Assembly (NCBI RefSeq): GCF_009695655.1
Contig: NZ_VUNM01000022.1
Coordinates: 1-43,524, forward strand
Length of the DNA stretch: 43,524 nucleotides
Direction of reading: 5' to 3'
From: Sharpea porci
Lineage (GTDB): Bacteria; Bacillota_I; Bacilli_A; Erysipelotrichales; Coprobacillaceae
The notes below the pieces were generated by a model. That model did not search any database. It worked only from the letters and a program-made list of their open reading frames with translations, and was not told where the DNA came from. This document shows, one piece after another, positions 1-7,641 of the stretch (its first letter is position 1; the number at the start of each line of letters is the position of its first letter). The translations under genes and the position numbers were made by a program.

Positions 1-147
1 GGAGAGCATCTAGCTCTCTTATGCTTTCATTCTTCCGAATGTCAATTCTTGTTTTATCTGACGTGTTTCTGTTCAGTTATCAGTGTTCGGCTTGCGTCCC
101 TCTCGGGACTGCTCGCCTATAGTACCATGCATATTTACATAATGCAA
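1..147 (-). promoter_or_regulatory. Putative stable-RNA (rrn-type) promoter and leader, running off the left edge
   Basis: On the minus strand a -35-like TTGCAT (142-147) lies 17 bp before TACTAT (119-124). Downstream comes a transcribed-looking leader with no ORF. It holds a GC-rich hairpin (GTCCC/GGGAC around 96-109), a stretch containing ACTGATAACTGAACAG like those in Firmicutes rRNA leaders and spacers, and a perfect 6-bp hairpin GAGAGC/GCTCTC (2-18). I infer the leader of a 16S rRNA operon that begins beyond base 1. The rRNA itself is not in the window, so a different stable RNA is possible. Confidence 0.45.
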
Positions 148-154
148 GCATAAA

Positions 155-200
155 ATTAAAAAAATATAAAATAATAGTTCCAGGGCATTCTGGAACTATT
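155..200 (-). terminator. Rho-independent terminator of nrdD
   Basis: An 11-bp perfect stem (AATAGTTCCAG 173-183 with its complement 190-200) and a 6-nt loop are followed on the minus strand by a T-rich tract (plus-strand A run 155-172). The nrdD stop codon lies inside the stem. Confidence 0.85.
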
Positions 201-2565
201 TAAGTGTTTCGATATACTTCTTGATATCTGATGCATTTGTGTATTTTCTATACTGTTTGTCTGTCACTGCAACAAGTGTTGGTGCTTGCATAATTGAGAA
301 TCGACGCGTTAATTCCACTTCTTCCTCAGCATCAATGCATTCATATGGAATATTTGCTTTAGCAAGCATCTTTTTCACTATACGACAGTTTGGACATGTT
401 TTTGTAGTAAAGAGATAAAGCTTTTCCTTAACTTGTGGCATAACTTGCTCTTCTTTTATTTCTTTTTCTACTTTTAAGTCTCTCCCTTTTAAAACGGAAT
501 GCCCCATATCATATGTTTTTCTTTCATGCCATTCCTGTGTTTTACCAGCATTCCAGTTCTTTACAGGACGATAATATCCGGTAATACGACTCCATACTTC
601 TGTAGGTTTTCCACATATAGGACACACTGGTTGTTCTCCTGCAAGATAACCATGTTCTTCACAAATAGAATAAGTAGGAGATATTGTGTAGTAAGGAAGG
701 CGATAGTTCTCCGCAATTTTTCTTACAAGCATCATTGCTCCACGCCAATCGGGCAACTTTTCTCCTAGAAATGCATGGAAGACCGTTCCTGATGTATAGA
801 GTGTTTGAAGTTCATCCTGGATATCTAAAGCTTCAAAAATATCATCCGTATAACCTACTGGTAAATGTGATGAATTTGTATAGTATGGTGTGTCACTTTC
901 TGTTGCCGTAATGATATCCGGATATTTCTCTTGATCATGTTTCGCAAGACGATAAGCTGTTGATTCGGCTGGTGTTGCTTCAAGATTGTAGAGATCACCA
1001 TACCGCTCCTGATACTGCACTAATCTTTCTCGCATATGATTCAAAACATTCTTGGCAAAGACTTGTGTTTCCTTATGTGTTAAGTCTGCTCTTAACCATT
1101 TCGCGTTCAATCCAGCTTCATTCATACCAACTAACCCTATTGTTGAAAAGTGATTATTGAAACTTCCAAGATAACGCTTTGTATAAGGATAAAGTCCTTC
1201 TTCTAGTAATTTTGTAATAACATCACGTTTGATTTTTAATGAACGTGCTGCTAAATCCATCATATGATCAAGACGTTTATAGAAATCCTCTTCATCTTCT
1301 GCCAGATAAGCAATTCTTGGTAAATTAATTGTCACAACACCAACAGATCCAGTCGATTCACCACTCCCAAAGAAGCCACCAGATTTCCTTCTTAATTCAC
1401 GTAAATCTAAGCGTAAACGACAACACATACTGCGCACATCACTAGGTTCCATATCGCTATTAATATAGTTGGAGAAATAAGGTGTGCCATACTTTGCTGT
1501 CATCTCAAATAACAATTTATTATTCTCTGTTTCTGACCAGTCGAAGTCTTTTGTAATAGAGTAGTTTGGAATAGGGTACTGAAAGCCTCTACCATTGGCA
1601 TCTCCTTCAACCATAACTTCAATAAAGGCCTTATTGATCATGTCCATTTCAGCCTGACAATCTTTATACCGAAAATCCATTTCTTTTCCACCAACAATAG
1701 CATTTAGTTCAGCTAAATCATTTGGGACAACCCAATCCAATGTAATATTGGAGAAAGGAGCTTGAGTTCCCCATCTTGATGGTGTATTCACACCATATAT
1801 GAACGATTCAATACATTTCTTGACCTGATCATAAGTTAAATGATCTGTTTTCACAAATGGTGCTAAATAAGTATCAAAAGAACTAAAAGCCTGTGCCCCA
1901 GCCCATTCATTCTGCATGATGCCCAAGAAATTCACCATTTGATTACATAATGTCGCAAGATGTTTAGCTGGCTTAGACGTGATTTTGCCAGGTATCCCAC
2001 CTAGCCCTTCAACAATAAGCTGTTTAAGTGACCAGCCTGCACAATAGCCTGTCAACATCGATAAATCATGAATATGAAAATCACCGGAACGATGGGCATT
2101 CGCAATCTCATCATCATAGATTTCACTCAGCCAGTAGTTAGCTGTAATAGCCCCACTATTTGAAAGAATCAACCCACCAACTGAATATGTTACTGTTGAA
2201 TTTTCTTTAACCCGCCAATCAGTTGCTTTGACATAGCTATCGACAAGATCTTTATAATCAAGAATTGTTGATTTCATATTTCTGACTTTTTCTCTTTGTT
2301 TACGATAAAGAATATAGCTTTTAGCTACATCACCATATCCTGATTGTGACAACACAGCTTCTACTGAATCCTGAATATCTTCAACTGCAATCAAGTCATT
2401 CTTAATCTTCTTTTCAAAATCACTTGTCACTCTTAATGCCAACATATCAATAACAGAAGGATGCGTATGTTTGCTTAATGACTGAAAAGCTTTTTCAATT
2501 GCCCGAGATATCTTATTGATATCAAAGTCAGTCACACTGCCATCTCTCTTCACAACTTTATACAT
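196..2565 (-). CDS. nrdD: Anaerobic (class III) ribonucleoside-triphosphate reductase with C-terminal redoxin domain
   Basis: Oxygen-sensitive glycyl-radical enzyme that reduces NTPs to dNTPs for DNA synthesis in the cytoplasm. The 789-aa protein starts with an ATP-cone (about 1-95: VVKRDGS...). The reductase body has a Cys pair in SMCCRL, a zinc-type site C635/H638...C648/C651, and the glycyl-radical loop RITGYYRP with Gly663. Unusually, residues 713-789 form a glutaredoxin/thioredoxin-like domain with a CPNC active site (724-727) and a QAPTLV cis-Pro segment. The protein is therefore longer than a plain NrdD. I infer that the tethered redoxin may supply electrons, as thioredoxin does for the NrdD2 subtype, instead of formate. 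Its ribosome-binding site (AGGGGTGATT) overlaps the stop of the activase gene, 10 bp upstream, so the two are co-expressed. Confidence 0.95.
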   Translation of the reverse strand: MYKVVKRDGSVTDFDINKISRAIEKAFQSLSKHTHPSVIDMLALRVTSDFEKKIKNDLIAVEDIQDSVEAVLSQSGYGDVAKSYILYRKQREKVRNMKSTILDYKDLVDSYVKATDWRVKENSTVTYSVGGLILSNSGAITANYWLSEIYDDEIANAHRSGDFHIHDLSMLTGYCAGWSLKQLIVEGLGGIPGKITSKPAKHLATLCNQMVNFLGIMQNEWAGAQAFSSFDTYLAPFVKTDHLTYDQVKKCIESFIYGVNTPSRWGTQAPFSNITLDWVVPNDLAELNAIVGGKEMDFRYKDCQAEMDMINKAFIEVMVEGDANGRGFQYPIPNYSITKDFDWSETENNKLLFEMTAKYGTPYFSNYINSDMEPSDVRSMCCRLRLDLRELRRKSGGFFGSGESTGSVGVVTINLPRIAYLAEDEEDFYKRLDHMMDLAARSLKIKRDVITKLLEEGLYPYTKRYLGSFNNHFSTIGLVGMNEAGLNAKWLRADLTHKETQVFAKNVLNHMRERLVQYQERYGDLYNLEATPAESTAYRLAKHDQEKYPDIITATESDTPYYTNSSHLPVGYTDDIFEALDIQDELQTLYTSGTVFHAFLGEKLPDWRGAMMLVRKIAENYRLPYYTISPTYSICEEHGYLAGEQPVCPICGKPTEVWSRITGYYRPVKNWNAGKTQEWHERKTYDMGHSVLKGRDLKVEKEIKEEQVMPQVKEKLYLFTTKTCPNCRIVKKMLAKANIPYECIDAEEEVELTRRFSIMQAPTLVAVTDKQYRKYTNASDIKKYIETLK

Positions 2566-2575
2566 CTAATCACCC

Positions 2576-3715
2576 CTATTCAATTCCTCTTATTTCAACA
2601 TGATCAACATATTGTAAAAGGATATTTTTATAGTCTTCTAATATTTCTTTTCTTACCGCATGTAATCTATTATCAATGACATGTTCGTTATTTTCAAAGC
2701 TTTGTAGAAAATAGGACTGGGCTCCTTTAATCCATTGTCCAATCGCTTCAATATCTTCTTTTTCATGAAATTCTTGTACGATTGTAGTACGGAATTCATA
2801 AGGAATATGATTTTCCATAAGATAATGCATACTCTCTTCAATAGCTTCAAGATTAAGCTGTTCAACACCTGCTGTTAGGGCATATTTAGCTGGCGCATTC
2901 TTGATATCCATAGCCACATAGTCCACAAGCCCTTCCTCGACAAGTTCTTTCAAATAGCCAGGATAAGTCCCATTGGTATCCAGCTTGATTTTATAACCCT
3001 TAGCTTTCATCTTTTTAATCGCATTTTTCAATCCTGGATGAATGAGTGGTTCACCTCCAGTAATACATATTCCTTCAAGCAATCCTTTGCGCTTATCAAG
3101 AAACTGATCAATATCATCCTGATTGATTTCCATCATACTTTCAGGTAAAAAAACCAATTCCGAATTATGACAAAAAGGGCATTTCATATTACATCCACCC
3201 GTAAAAAGTGTACAAGCCATTTTCCCAGGATAATCCAACAACGATAATTTCTGTAAACCAAAGAAATGCACCGCTTCACTTTCAATATCCATATAGCTCT
3301 GTGCTCGGTCTACAACTTCCTGCATCACTTTAGCGAATAATTCACTGCTTTCAACATCTAATCCACTATTAAGATGTTCCCACCACTCTTTTCTCACTAA
3401 GTAGATTTTTGTTATCAATTCTTTCGCTTGATCCGTTGTATAAAGAAGTTTTGAACGCTTATCCTTCTCATTCTCTTCTAAACGCACATAATGAAGCTTT
3501 TCAAGCTTGCTGATGGCTTTAGTGATTGTGCCCTTGTCGAAAGAGCCCATCTTGGCTAACTCTTTCATCGTAATGCCTTCATGCTCATAAATCATGATCA
3601 AATACACTACCTGACCATAACCAACATCATATTGTGCTAATTGTTGATCATAATATTTTTGTGTACAACGATAAAGAATAGAATTGTTCACCAGCAAATC
3701 CGTACTTTTATCCAT
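2576..3715 (-). CDS. nrdG: MarR-domain / radical-SAM fusion: anaerobic RNR activating enzyme
   Basis: One uninterrupted 379-aa frame. Residues 1 to about 145 are a MarR-type winged helix (GITMKELAKMGSFDKGTITKAISKLE recognition region near 48-72; ENEKDKRSKLLY wing). Residues about 150-379 are a radical-SAM activase: C175-x3-C179-x2-C182 for the 4Fe-4S cluster and TGGEP (219-223) for SAM binding. It lies directly upstream of nrdD, so the enzymatic role is most likely to generate the glycyl radical on NrdD (Gly663). The MarR half could bind the perfect palindrome just upstream and autoregulate the nrd pair, perhaps sensing redox state or the Fe-S cluster. That regulatory role is inference. A good SD (GGAGG) sits 6 nt before the ATG. 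Confidence 0.9.
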   Translation of the reverse strand: MDKSTDLLVNNSILYRCTQKYYDQQLAQYDVGYGQVVYLIMIYEHEGITMKELAKMGSFDKGTITKAISKLEKLHYVRLEENEKDKRSKLLYTTDQAKELITKIYLVRKEWWEHLNSGLDVESSELFAKVMQEVVDRAQSYMDIESEAVHFFGLQKLSLLDYPGKMACTLFTGGCNMKCPFCHNSELVFLPESMMEINQDDIDQFLDKRKGLLEGICITGGEPLIHPGLKNAIKKMKAKGYKIKLDTNGTYPGYLKELVEEGLVDYVAMDIKNAPAKYALTAGVEQLNLEAIEESMHYLMENHIPYEFRTTIVQEFHEKEDIEAIGQWIKGAQSYFLQSFENNEHVIDNRLHAVRKEILEDYKNILLQYVDHVEIRGIE

Positions 3716-3726
3716 GTGATGCCTCC

Positions 3727-3748
3727 ATTAGTTGGACTTCCAACTAAT
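3727..3748. promoter_or_regulatory. Putative MarR operator
   Basis: Perfect inverted repeat of 10-bp arms, ATTAGTTGGA and TCCAACTAAT, with a 2-bp centre. It sits 11 bp upstream of the ATG of the MarR-NrdG gene and just downstream of its predicted -10. Length, symmetry and position suit a MarR-family operator. The assignment to this MarR domain is inference. Confidence 0.7.
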
Positions 3749-3751
3749 ATA

Positions 3752-3780
3752 AGTTTATCATTCACACTAACTCCCTTCAA
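3752..3780 (-). promoter_or_regulatory. Promoter of the nrdG-nrdD operon
   Basis: Minus-strand TTGAAG (3775-3780), a 17-bp spacer and TAAACT (3752-3757) preceded by TG at the extended -10 position. The predicted transcription start falls at the edge of the 22-bp palindrome, so a bound protein would block initiation. Confidence 0.55.
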
Positions 3781-3796
3781 TCTTTTTCATGCAACC

Positions 3797-3828
3797 AAAA
3801 AAAGACCTATCACCAAAGTGATAGATCT
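3797..3828 (-). terminator. Rho-independent terminator of metG
   Basis: An 11-bp stem (AGATCTATCAC pairing with GTGATAGGTCT, one G-T wobble) with a 4-nt loop, then seven T residues on the minus strand, begins 5 bp after the metG stop. Confidence 0.9.
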
Positions 3829-3833
3829 CATCC

Positions 3834-5756
3834 TTAATGAATAATTGTACCAACAGGTAAATCAGCCGTAGCTACTTTTAGCTTCTTGCCTTTTCCACCC
3901 GCAAGAATCATACCCTGTGATTCCACACCTCTTAACTTAGCAGGCTTTAAGTTATTCACAACAATAACCTTTGTCCCTACAAAGTCTTCAGGCTTATAGG
4001 CATCGGCAATACCTGAAACAATCTGCTTTGTCTCCTCACCCACATTAATTTGTGAAACAAGTAGTTTATCGGCGTTAGGATGCTTTTCACATTTCACAAC
4101 CTCACCAACAACCAATTCCATCTTTCCAAAGTCATCAATTGTAATCTCTGGAGTCTTTTTCTTTTCTACAACAGGTTTTGGTGGATTAAGTTTTTCCACC
4201 TTAGCCATGACTTCTTTTGGATCTAGACGGGCAAAGAGCACTTCTGGATGATCAGTGACTTTTGTACCTGACTGATAGAGACCAAAGGTATCAAGTTTGA
4301 GTAAGTCTCTTTGATCAGTATTGATCATGTCTAAGATTTTCTTGCTTGTAGAAGGCATGATGGATTCTAATGTAATAGCTGCAAAACGAATAGCTTCTGT
4401 CAAGTTATAGAGAACTGTCGCAAGACGGTCTTTCTGGCTTTCATCCTTGGCAAGTACCCATGGTGTTGTATCATCAATATACTTATTTGTACGTCTTAAT
4501 AAGACAAAGATTTCATCAATTGCCTTAGCAAGCTTATATTCATCCATCAGCTTATTGAACTTAGGAACCATATTTAAGGCAGTCTGTTTAAGTTCTTCAT
4601 CAACAGGTTCACTAACCCCACGATCTTCCACAATACCGCCAAAATACTTATTACTCATAGCTAACGTACGATTAACAAGGTTACCCAAAATATTAGCAAG
4701 ATCACCATTTATACGTTCAATCAATAAATCCCAGGTAATTGAACCATCATTGTCATATGGAATTTCATGCAAGAGATAATATCTTACAGCATCCACACCA
4801 AACATTTCTACTAAGTCATCCGCATAAATCACATTACCAAGATGCTTACTCATCTTACTTTCACCCATCAACAACCATGGATGACCAAAGACCTGTTTAG
4901 GTAAAGGTAAATCTAAAGCCATTAAAAGAATAGGCCAATAAATTGTATGGAATCTCACAATATCCTTACCAATAACATGAACATCAGCAGGCCAGAATTC
5001 ATTATAAAGTTCACCATTATGACCATCAACATCATAACCAATTCCCGTAATATAGTTAATCAACGCATCAATCCATACATAAACAACATGCTTAGGATTA
5101 AAATCAACAGGAATAGACCACTTAAATGATGTTCTTGATACACAAAGATCCTGTAAGCCTGGTTTTAAGAAGTTGTTGATCATCTCATTCTTTCTACTTT
5201 CAGGTTCAATGAATTCAGGATGATCATTATAATACTGTAATAAACGATCCTGGTATTTAGAGAGCTTGAAGAAATATGCTTCTTCTTTCGCTAAATGCAC
5301 TTCACCACCACAATCCGGACACTTGCCATCCACTAACTGGCTTTCAGTAAAGAAAGATTCACAAGCATCACAATAATAACCTTCATAATAATCAAGATAA
5401 ATATCACCCTGATCATAGAGTTTCTTGAAAACTTTCTGAACTTGTTTGACATGATATTCATCCGTTGTTCTGATGAAATGATCATAGCTTGTATCCATTA
5501 AATCCCAGATACGTTTAACTTCAGCCGATACCTTATCAACATAAGCTTTTGGTTCAAGACCTGCTTCTTTCGCTTTCTTTTCAATCTTGATACCATGTTC
5601 ATCAGTACCTGTCTGGAAATATGTGTTATAGCCTTCTTGTCTCTTATGTCTTACAATTGCATCACTTAGGACAATCTCGTAGGTATTACCAATATGAGGT
5701 TTACCTGATGTGTATGTGATGGCTGTTGTAAGATAAAAATTCTTTTTGTCTTTCAT
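3834..5756 (-). CDS. metG: Methionyl-tRNA synthetase
   Basis: Charges tRNA-Met in the cytoplasm. Class I signatures are the HIGH-type HIGN (21-24) and KMSKH (301-305), where the usual final Ser of KMSKS is His. Four zinc-type Cys (129, 132, 146, 149) lie in the connective domain. The C-terminus (about 535-640) is an EMAP/Arc1-like tRNA-binding OB fold (VGEVVKCEKHPNADKLL... GMILAG), giving the 640-aa long form usual in Firmicutes. Transcription is controlled by a Met T-box leader. The ATG follows a GGGGATGA-type SD. Confidence 0.97.
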   Translation of the reverse strand: MKDKKNFYLTTAITYTSGKPHIGNTYEIVLSDAIVRHKRQEGYNTYFQTGTDEHGIKIEKKAKEAGLEPKAYVDKVSAEVKRIWDLMDTSYDHFIRTTDEYHVKQVQKVFKKLYDQGDIYLDYYEGYYCDACESFFTESQLVDGKCPDCGGEVHLAKEEAYFFKLSKYQDRLLQYYNDHPEFIEPESRKNEMINNFLKPGLQDLCVSRTSFKWSIPVDFNPKHVVYVWIDALINYITGIGYDVDGHNGELYNEFWPADVHVIGKDIVRFHTIYWPILLMALDLPLPKQVFGHPWLLMGESKMSKHLGNVIYADDLVEMFGVDAVRYYLLHEIPYDNDGSITWDLLIERINGDLANILGNLVNRTLAMSNKYFGGIVEDRGVSEPVDEELKQTALNMVPKFNKLMDEYKLAKAIDEIFVLLRRTNKYIDDTTPWVLAKDESQKDRLATVLYNLTEAIRFAAITLESIMPSTSKKILDMINTDQRDLLKLDTFGLYQSGTKVTDHPEVLFARLDPKEVMAKVEKLNPPKPVVEKKKTPEITIDDFGKMELVVGEVVKCEKHPNADKLLVSQINVGEETKQIVSGIADAYKPEDFVGTKVIVVNNLKPAKLRGVESQGMILAGGKGKKLKVATADLPVGTIIH

Positions 5757-5773
5757 TCTGTCATCCCCTTTTT

Positions 5774-5989
5774 TATATAAAAAAACGCCCTCACAAAAGG
5801 ACGAATTGCTCGCGGTACCACCTTTATTTCCTTGCGGACTCTCATTCTCTTAACGCGAGTTAACGTCTACTCCTGTTAGAAGCAGCAGCTCCCAGTTCAT
5901 CTTCATAAGCTTTCCCATCTATTTTCACCAGCCATAGACTCTCTAAAAGGATCCACTTACTCTCTTCTGTTCCTTGCTTTTACCTTCTC
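5774..5989 (-). promoter_or_regulatory. Met-specific T-box riboswitch (metG leader)
   Basis: The conserved T-box core AGGTGGTACCGCG is read on the minus strand at 5811-5823 and would pair with the tRNA 3' end. Stem I features include AGAGAGT and GGCTGGTG. The likely specifier codon is ATG (5898-5900) in GAAGATGAACTGGGAG, with a second ATG at 5904-5906. The attenuator hairpin CGTCC.../...GGGCG (5786-5803) is followed by a T run (5774-5785). Uncharged tRNA-Met is expected to stabilise the antiterminator and allow metG transcription. Confidence 0.93.
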
Positions 5990-6018
5990 ACTTTAACAAA
6001 CTCATGCCCTCATGTCAA
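5990..6018 (-). promoter_or_regulatory. Promoter of metG T-box transcript
   Basis: Minus-strand consensus TTGACA (6013-6018), 17-bp spacer, TAAAGT (5990-5995). It is divergent from the thiamine promoter, whose -35 begins 24 bp away. Confidence 0.8.
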
Positions 6019-6041
6019 TGAAATACCAATTTCAAGACACA

Positions 6042-6070
6042 TTGACACCTATACCAATAAGATATTAAAT
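6042..6070 (+). promoter_or_regulatory. Promoter of the thi remnant operon
   Basis: Consensus TTGACA (6042-6047), 17-bp spacer and TTAAAT (6065-6070), ending about 15 bp before the TPP aptamer. Confidence 0.65.
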
Positions 6071-6085
6071 AGAGTTGACAATTGA

Positions 6086-6164
6086 TAGGGGAGCTATCTT
6101 GCTGAGAATAGACATATGTCTAAAAACCTTTGACCTAATTTGGATAATGCCAAAGTAGGGATAA
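6086..6164 (+). promoter_or_regulatory. TPP riboswitch (thi-box) aptamer
   Basis: Hallmark blocks are present in order: GGGGAGC, GCTGAGA, a short variable P3 arm, CTTTGACCTAAT, TGGATAATGCCA and GTAGGGATAACA. It should bind thiamine pyrophosphate and repress by termination. The aptamer core shows no obvious damage although every gene behind it is broken. Confidence 0.95.
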
Positions 6165-6177
6165 CACATGTTTTTTT

Positions 6178-6210
6178 AGCGTATCACTTATTTGGTGATG
6201 CGCTTTTTTT
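6178..6210 (+). terminator. Expression-platform terminator of the TPP riboswitch
   Basis: Stem AGCGTATCAC / GTGATGCGCT with one G-T wobble and a 7-nt loop, followed by a run of T, 13 bp after the aptamer and upstream of the thiM start. Confidence 0.9.
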
Positions 6211-6240
6211 CATAAGGAGAGCTCTTGTAGGAGAAATTTT

Positions 6241-6764
6241 ATGTTGAAAGATTGTCTAGAGAATGTCAGAAAGAAGAAACCACTTATTCACAATATCACA
6301 AACTATGTCACGGTAAATGATGTTGCGAAAGCTTTACTCGCCATTGGGGCAAGCCCAATTATGGCTGATGATGTTGATGAAGTCGCAGAAATCACAAGTA
6401 TTTGTAATGGCCTCAATATCAATATTGGTACGCTCAACAAGCATACTATAGAAGCTATGAAAATAGCTGGTAAAAAGGCTAGTGAACTTCATCACGCCTT
6501 GCTTCTTAATCCCATAGGTGCTAGTACTTCTTCTTTGCGTACTAGAACAGCTGCTTTATTATATACAACGGGCGAAAAGAAATGAGTCAAATTACTATCA
6601 CAGGATGTATGCTTTCAGGCATCATGACCGCCTTTCTTGCAGCTAATAATGACAATAAGCTTGAAGCTGCTGCAACAGCCATTTGTGTAATGGGCTTAGC
6701 TGGTGAAATCGGTTATCATCATTTAAATGAAGGGGAAGGTAATGCACGTTATGAATGGCGTTAA
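6241..6764 (+). pseudogene. thiM: Broken hydroxyethylthiazole kinase gene
   Basis: Codons 6241-6582 encode the first ~113 residues of ThiM (HNITNYVTVND, GASPIMADD, NIGTLN, LLNPIGAS), then stop at 6583-6585. A second frame beginning with the overlapping ATG at 6582 encodes the ThiM C-terminus (SQITITGCMLSG... EGEGNARYEW) to 6764. Against the usual ~260-270 aa about 80-90 internal residues are missing, including most of the ATP/thiazole-binding core. The TGTGC-type loop reads TITGC. An in-cis split enzyme is unlikely because the middle is absent. The intact gene would salvage thiazole for thiamine. Confidence 0.88.
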
Positions 6765-6972
6765 GGAATCTCTGATGCTCTATGGGGTTACAGATCATCA
6801 TTGGCTTAATGGTCTTTCTTTACATGATGCAGTTGAAGAAGCAATCAAAGGGGGAACGACCTTCATTCAGTCAAGAGAAAAAGAGGATATGGCTTTAAGT
6901 CATGATGCTTTCTTACAGGAAGCCAAAGATCCCATTAAAGCCTCACTCATCAGTACCATAACCTATAAGTAG
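6742..6972 (+). pseudogene. thiE: Truncated thiamine-phosphate synthase gene
   Basis: Overlaps the end of the thiM remnant. It encodes the N-terminal ~70 residues of ThiE (LMLYGVTDHHWLNGLSLHDAVEEAIKGGTTFIQSREKE... FLQEAK), then loses similarity and stops. The family is about 210 aa, so the phosphate-binding and catalytic C-terminal two thirds are gone. A single deletion running into the following transporter gene would explain both truncations. Confidence 0.82.
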
Positions 6973-6991
6973 CTGAACGTTTCTTATTAGT

Positions 6992-7486
6992 ATGATGGCA
7001 GCGATGATGACGGGTGAAAGTGATATTGCCCAGATTATGCTGAAGGCTGGTCTTGGCATTTCAGCACTCATTATCATTATTCTTTCAACCGTTACAACCA
7101 CCTTCCTCGATGCCTTCTCTGCCGGTATTTCATTTCAGTCGATTATTTCTAAAGCTGATGGACTTATTATTGGTTTGTTGGTCACTTTTATTGGAACACT
7201 TTGTGCTCTTGTCTTTCCAATGGATGATATTACCAATTTCCTCTATTTCATTGGTTCAATCTTTCCTCCAATGATAGCAGTCATGATTGTTAGTTTCTTT
7301 GTCTTTCATGATCACAGTGAACATCAAGATTATCAATGGATGAATTTACTAATATGGCTTATTGGCTTTATATGTTATCGGTTGTTGATGCATTATGAAT
7401 ATACCTTGGGTTATACACTTGTAGATTTAATGATTACTGGCATCCTGACATATCTTGGCTATAAGCTTCATTTCAAGAAATCATAA
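6992..7486 (+). pseudogene. cytX: C-terminal remnant of a CytX-like hydroxymethylpyrimidine permease
   Basis: 164 residues, very hydrophobic, with about five predicted membrane helices (LGISALIIIILSTVTTTFLDAF..., GLIIGLLVTFIGTLCAL, NFLYFIGSIFPPMIAVMIVSFFVF). It resembles the C-terminal half of NCS1-family CytX transporters, which are typically TPP-riboswitch controlled and about 390 aa. The ATG at 6992 has no SD and follows a stop at 6974-6976 in the same frame, so this is most likely a 5'-deleted remnant. The family call rests on recognition and context. Confidence 0.65.
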
Positions 7487-7641
7487 ATAAACAATCTCTT
7501 CAAAGATAGTATTTCGTTCATAAATATTTCAAAAAACTCTATTATCCTAACCTTAGATCATTTAGGCATTTTAGAAACAAACCATTTATTTCTTTTCATT
7601 TATTAATTAAAGTGTAGAATGATTGAAGGGAGTGATAATAT

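Noticed and set aside
4447-4779. Open frame of 110 codons on the plus strand
   Set aside because: Antisense to metG, no SD, composition of a shadow frame; metG is certain.
6582-6764. ThiM as a functional split enzyme coupled by the ATGA overlap
   Set aside because: The middle of the kinase is absent and the TGTGC loop is altered, so two cooperating halves would not rebuild the site.
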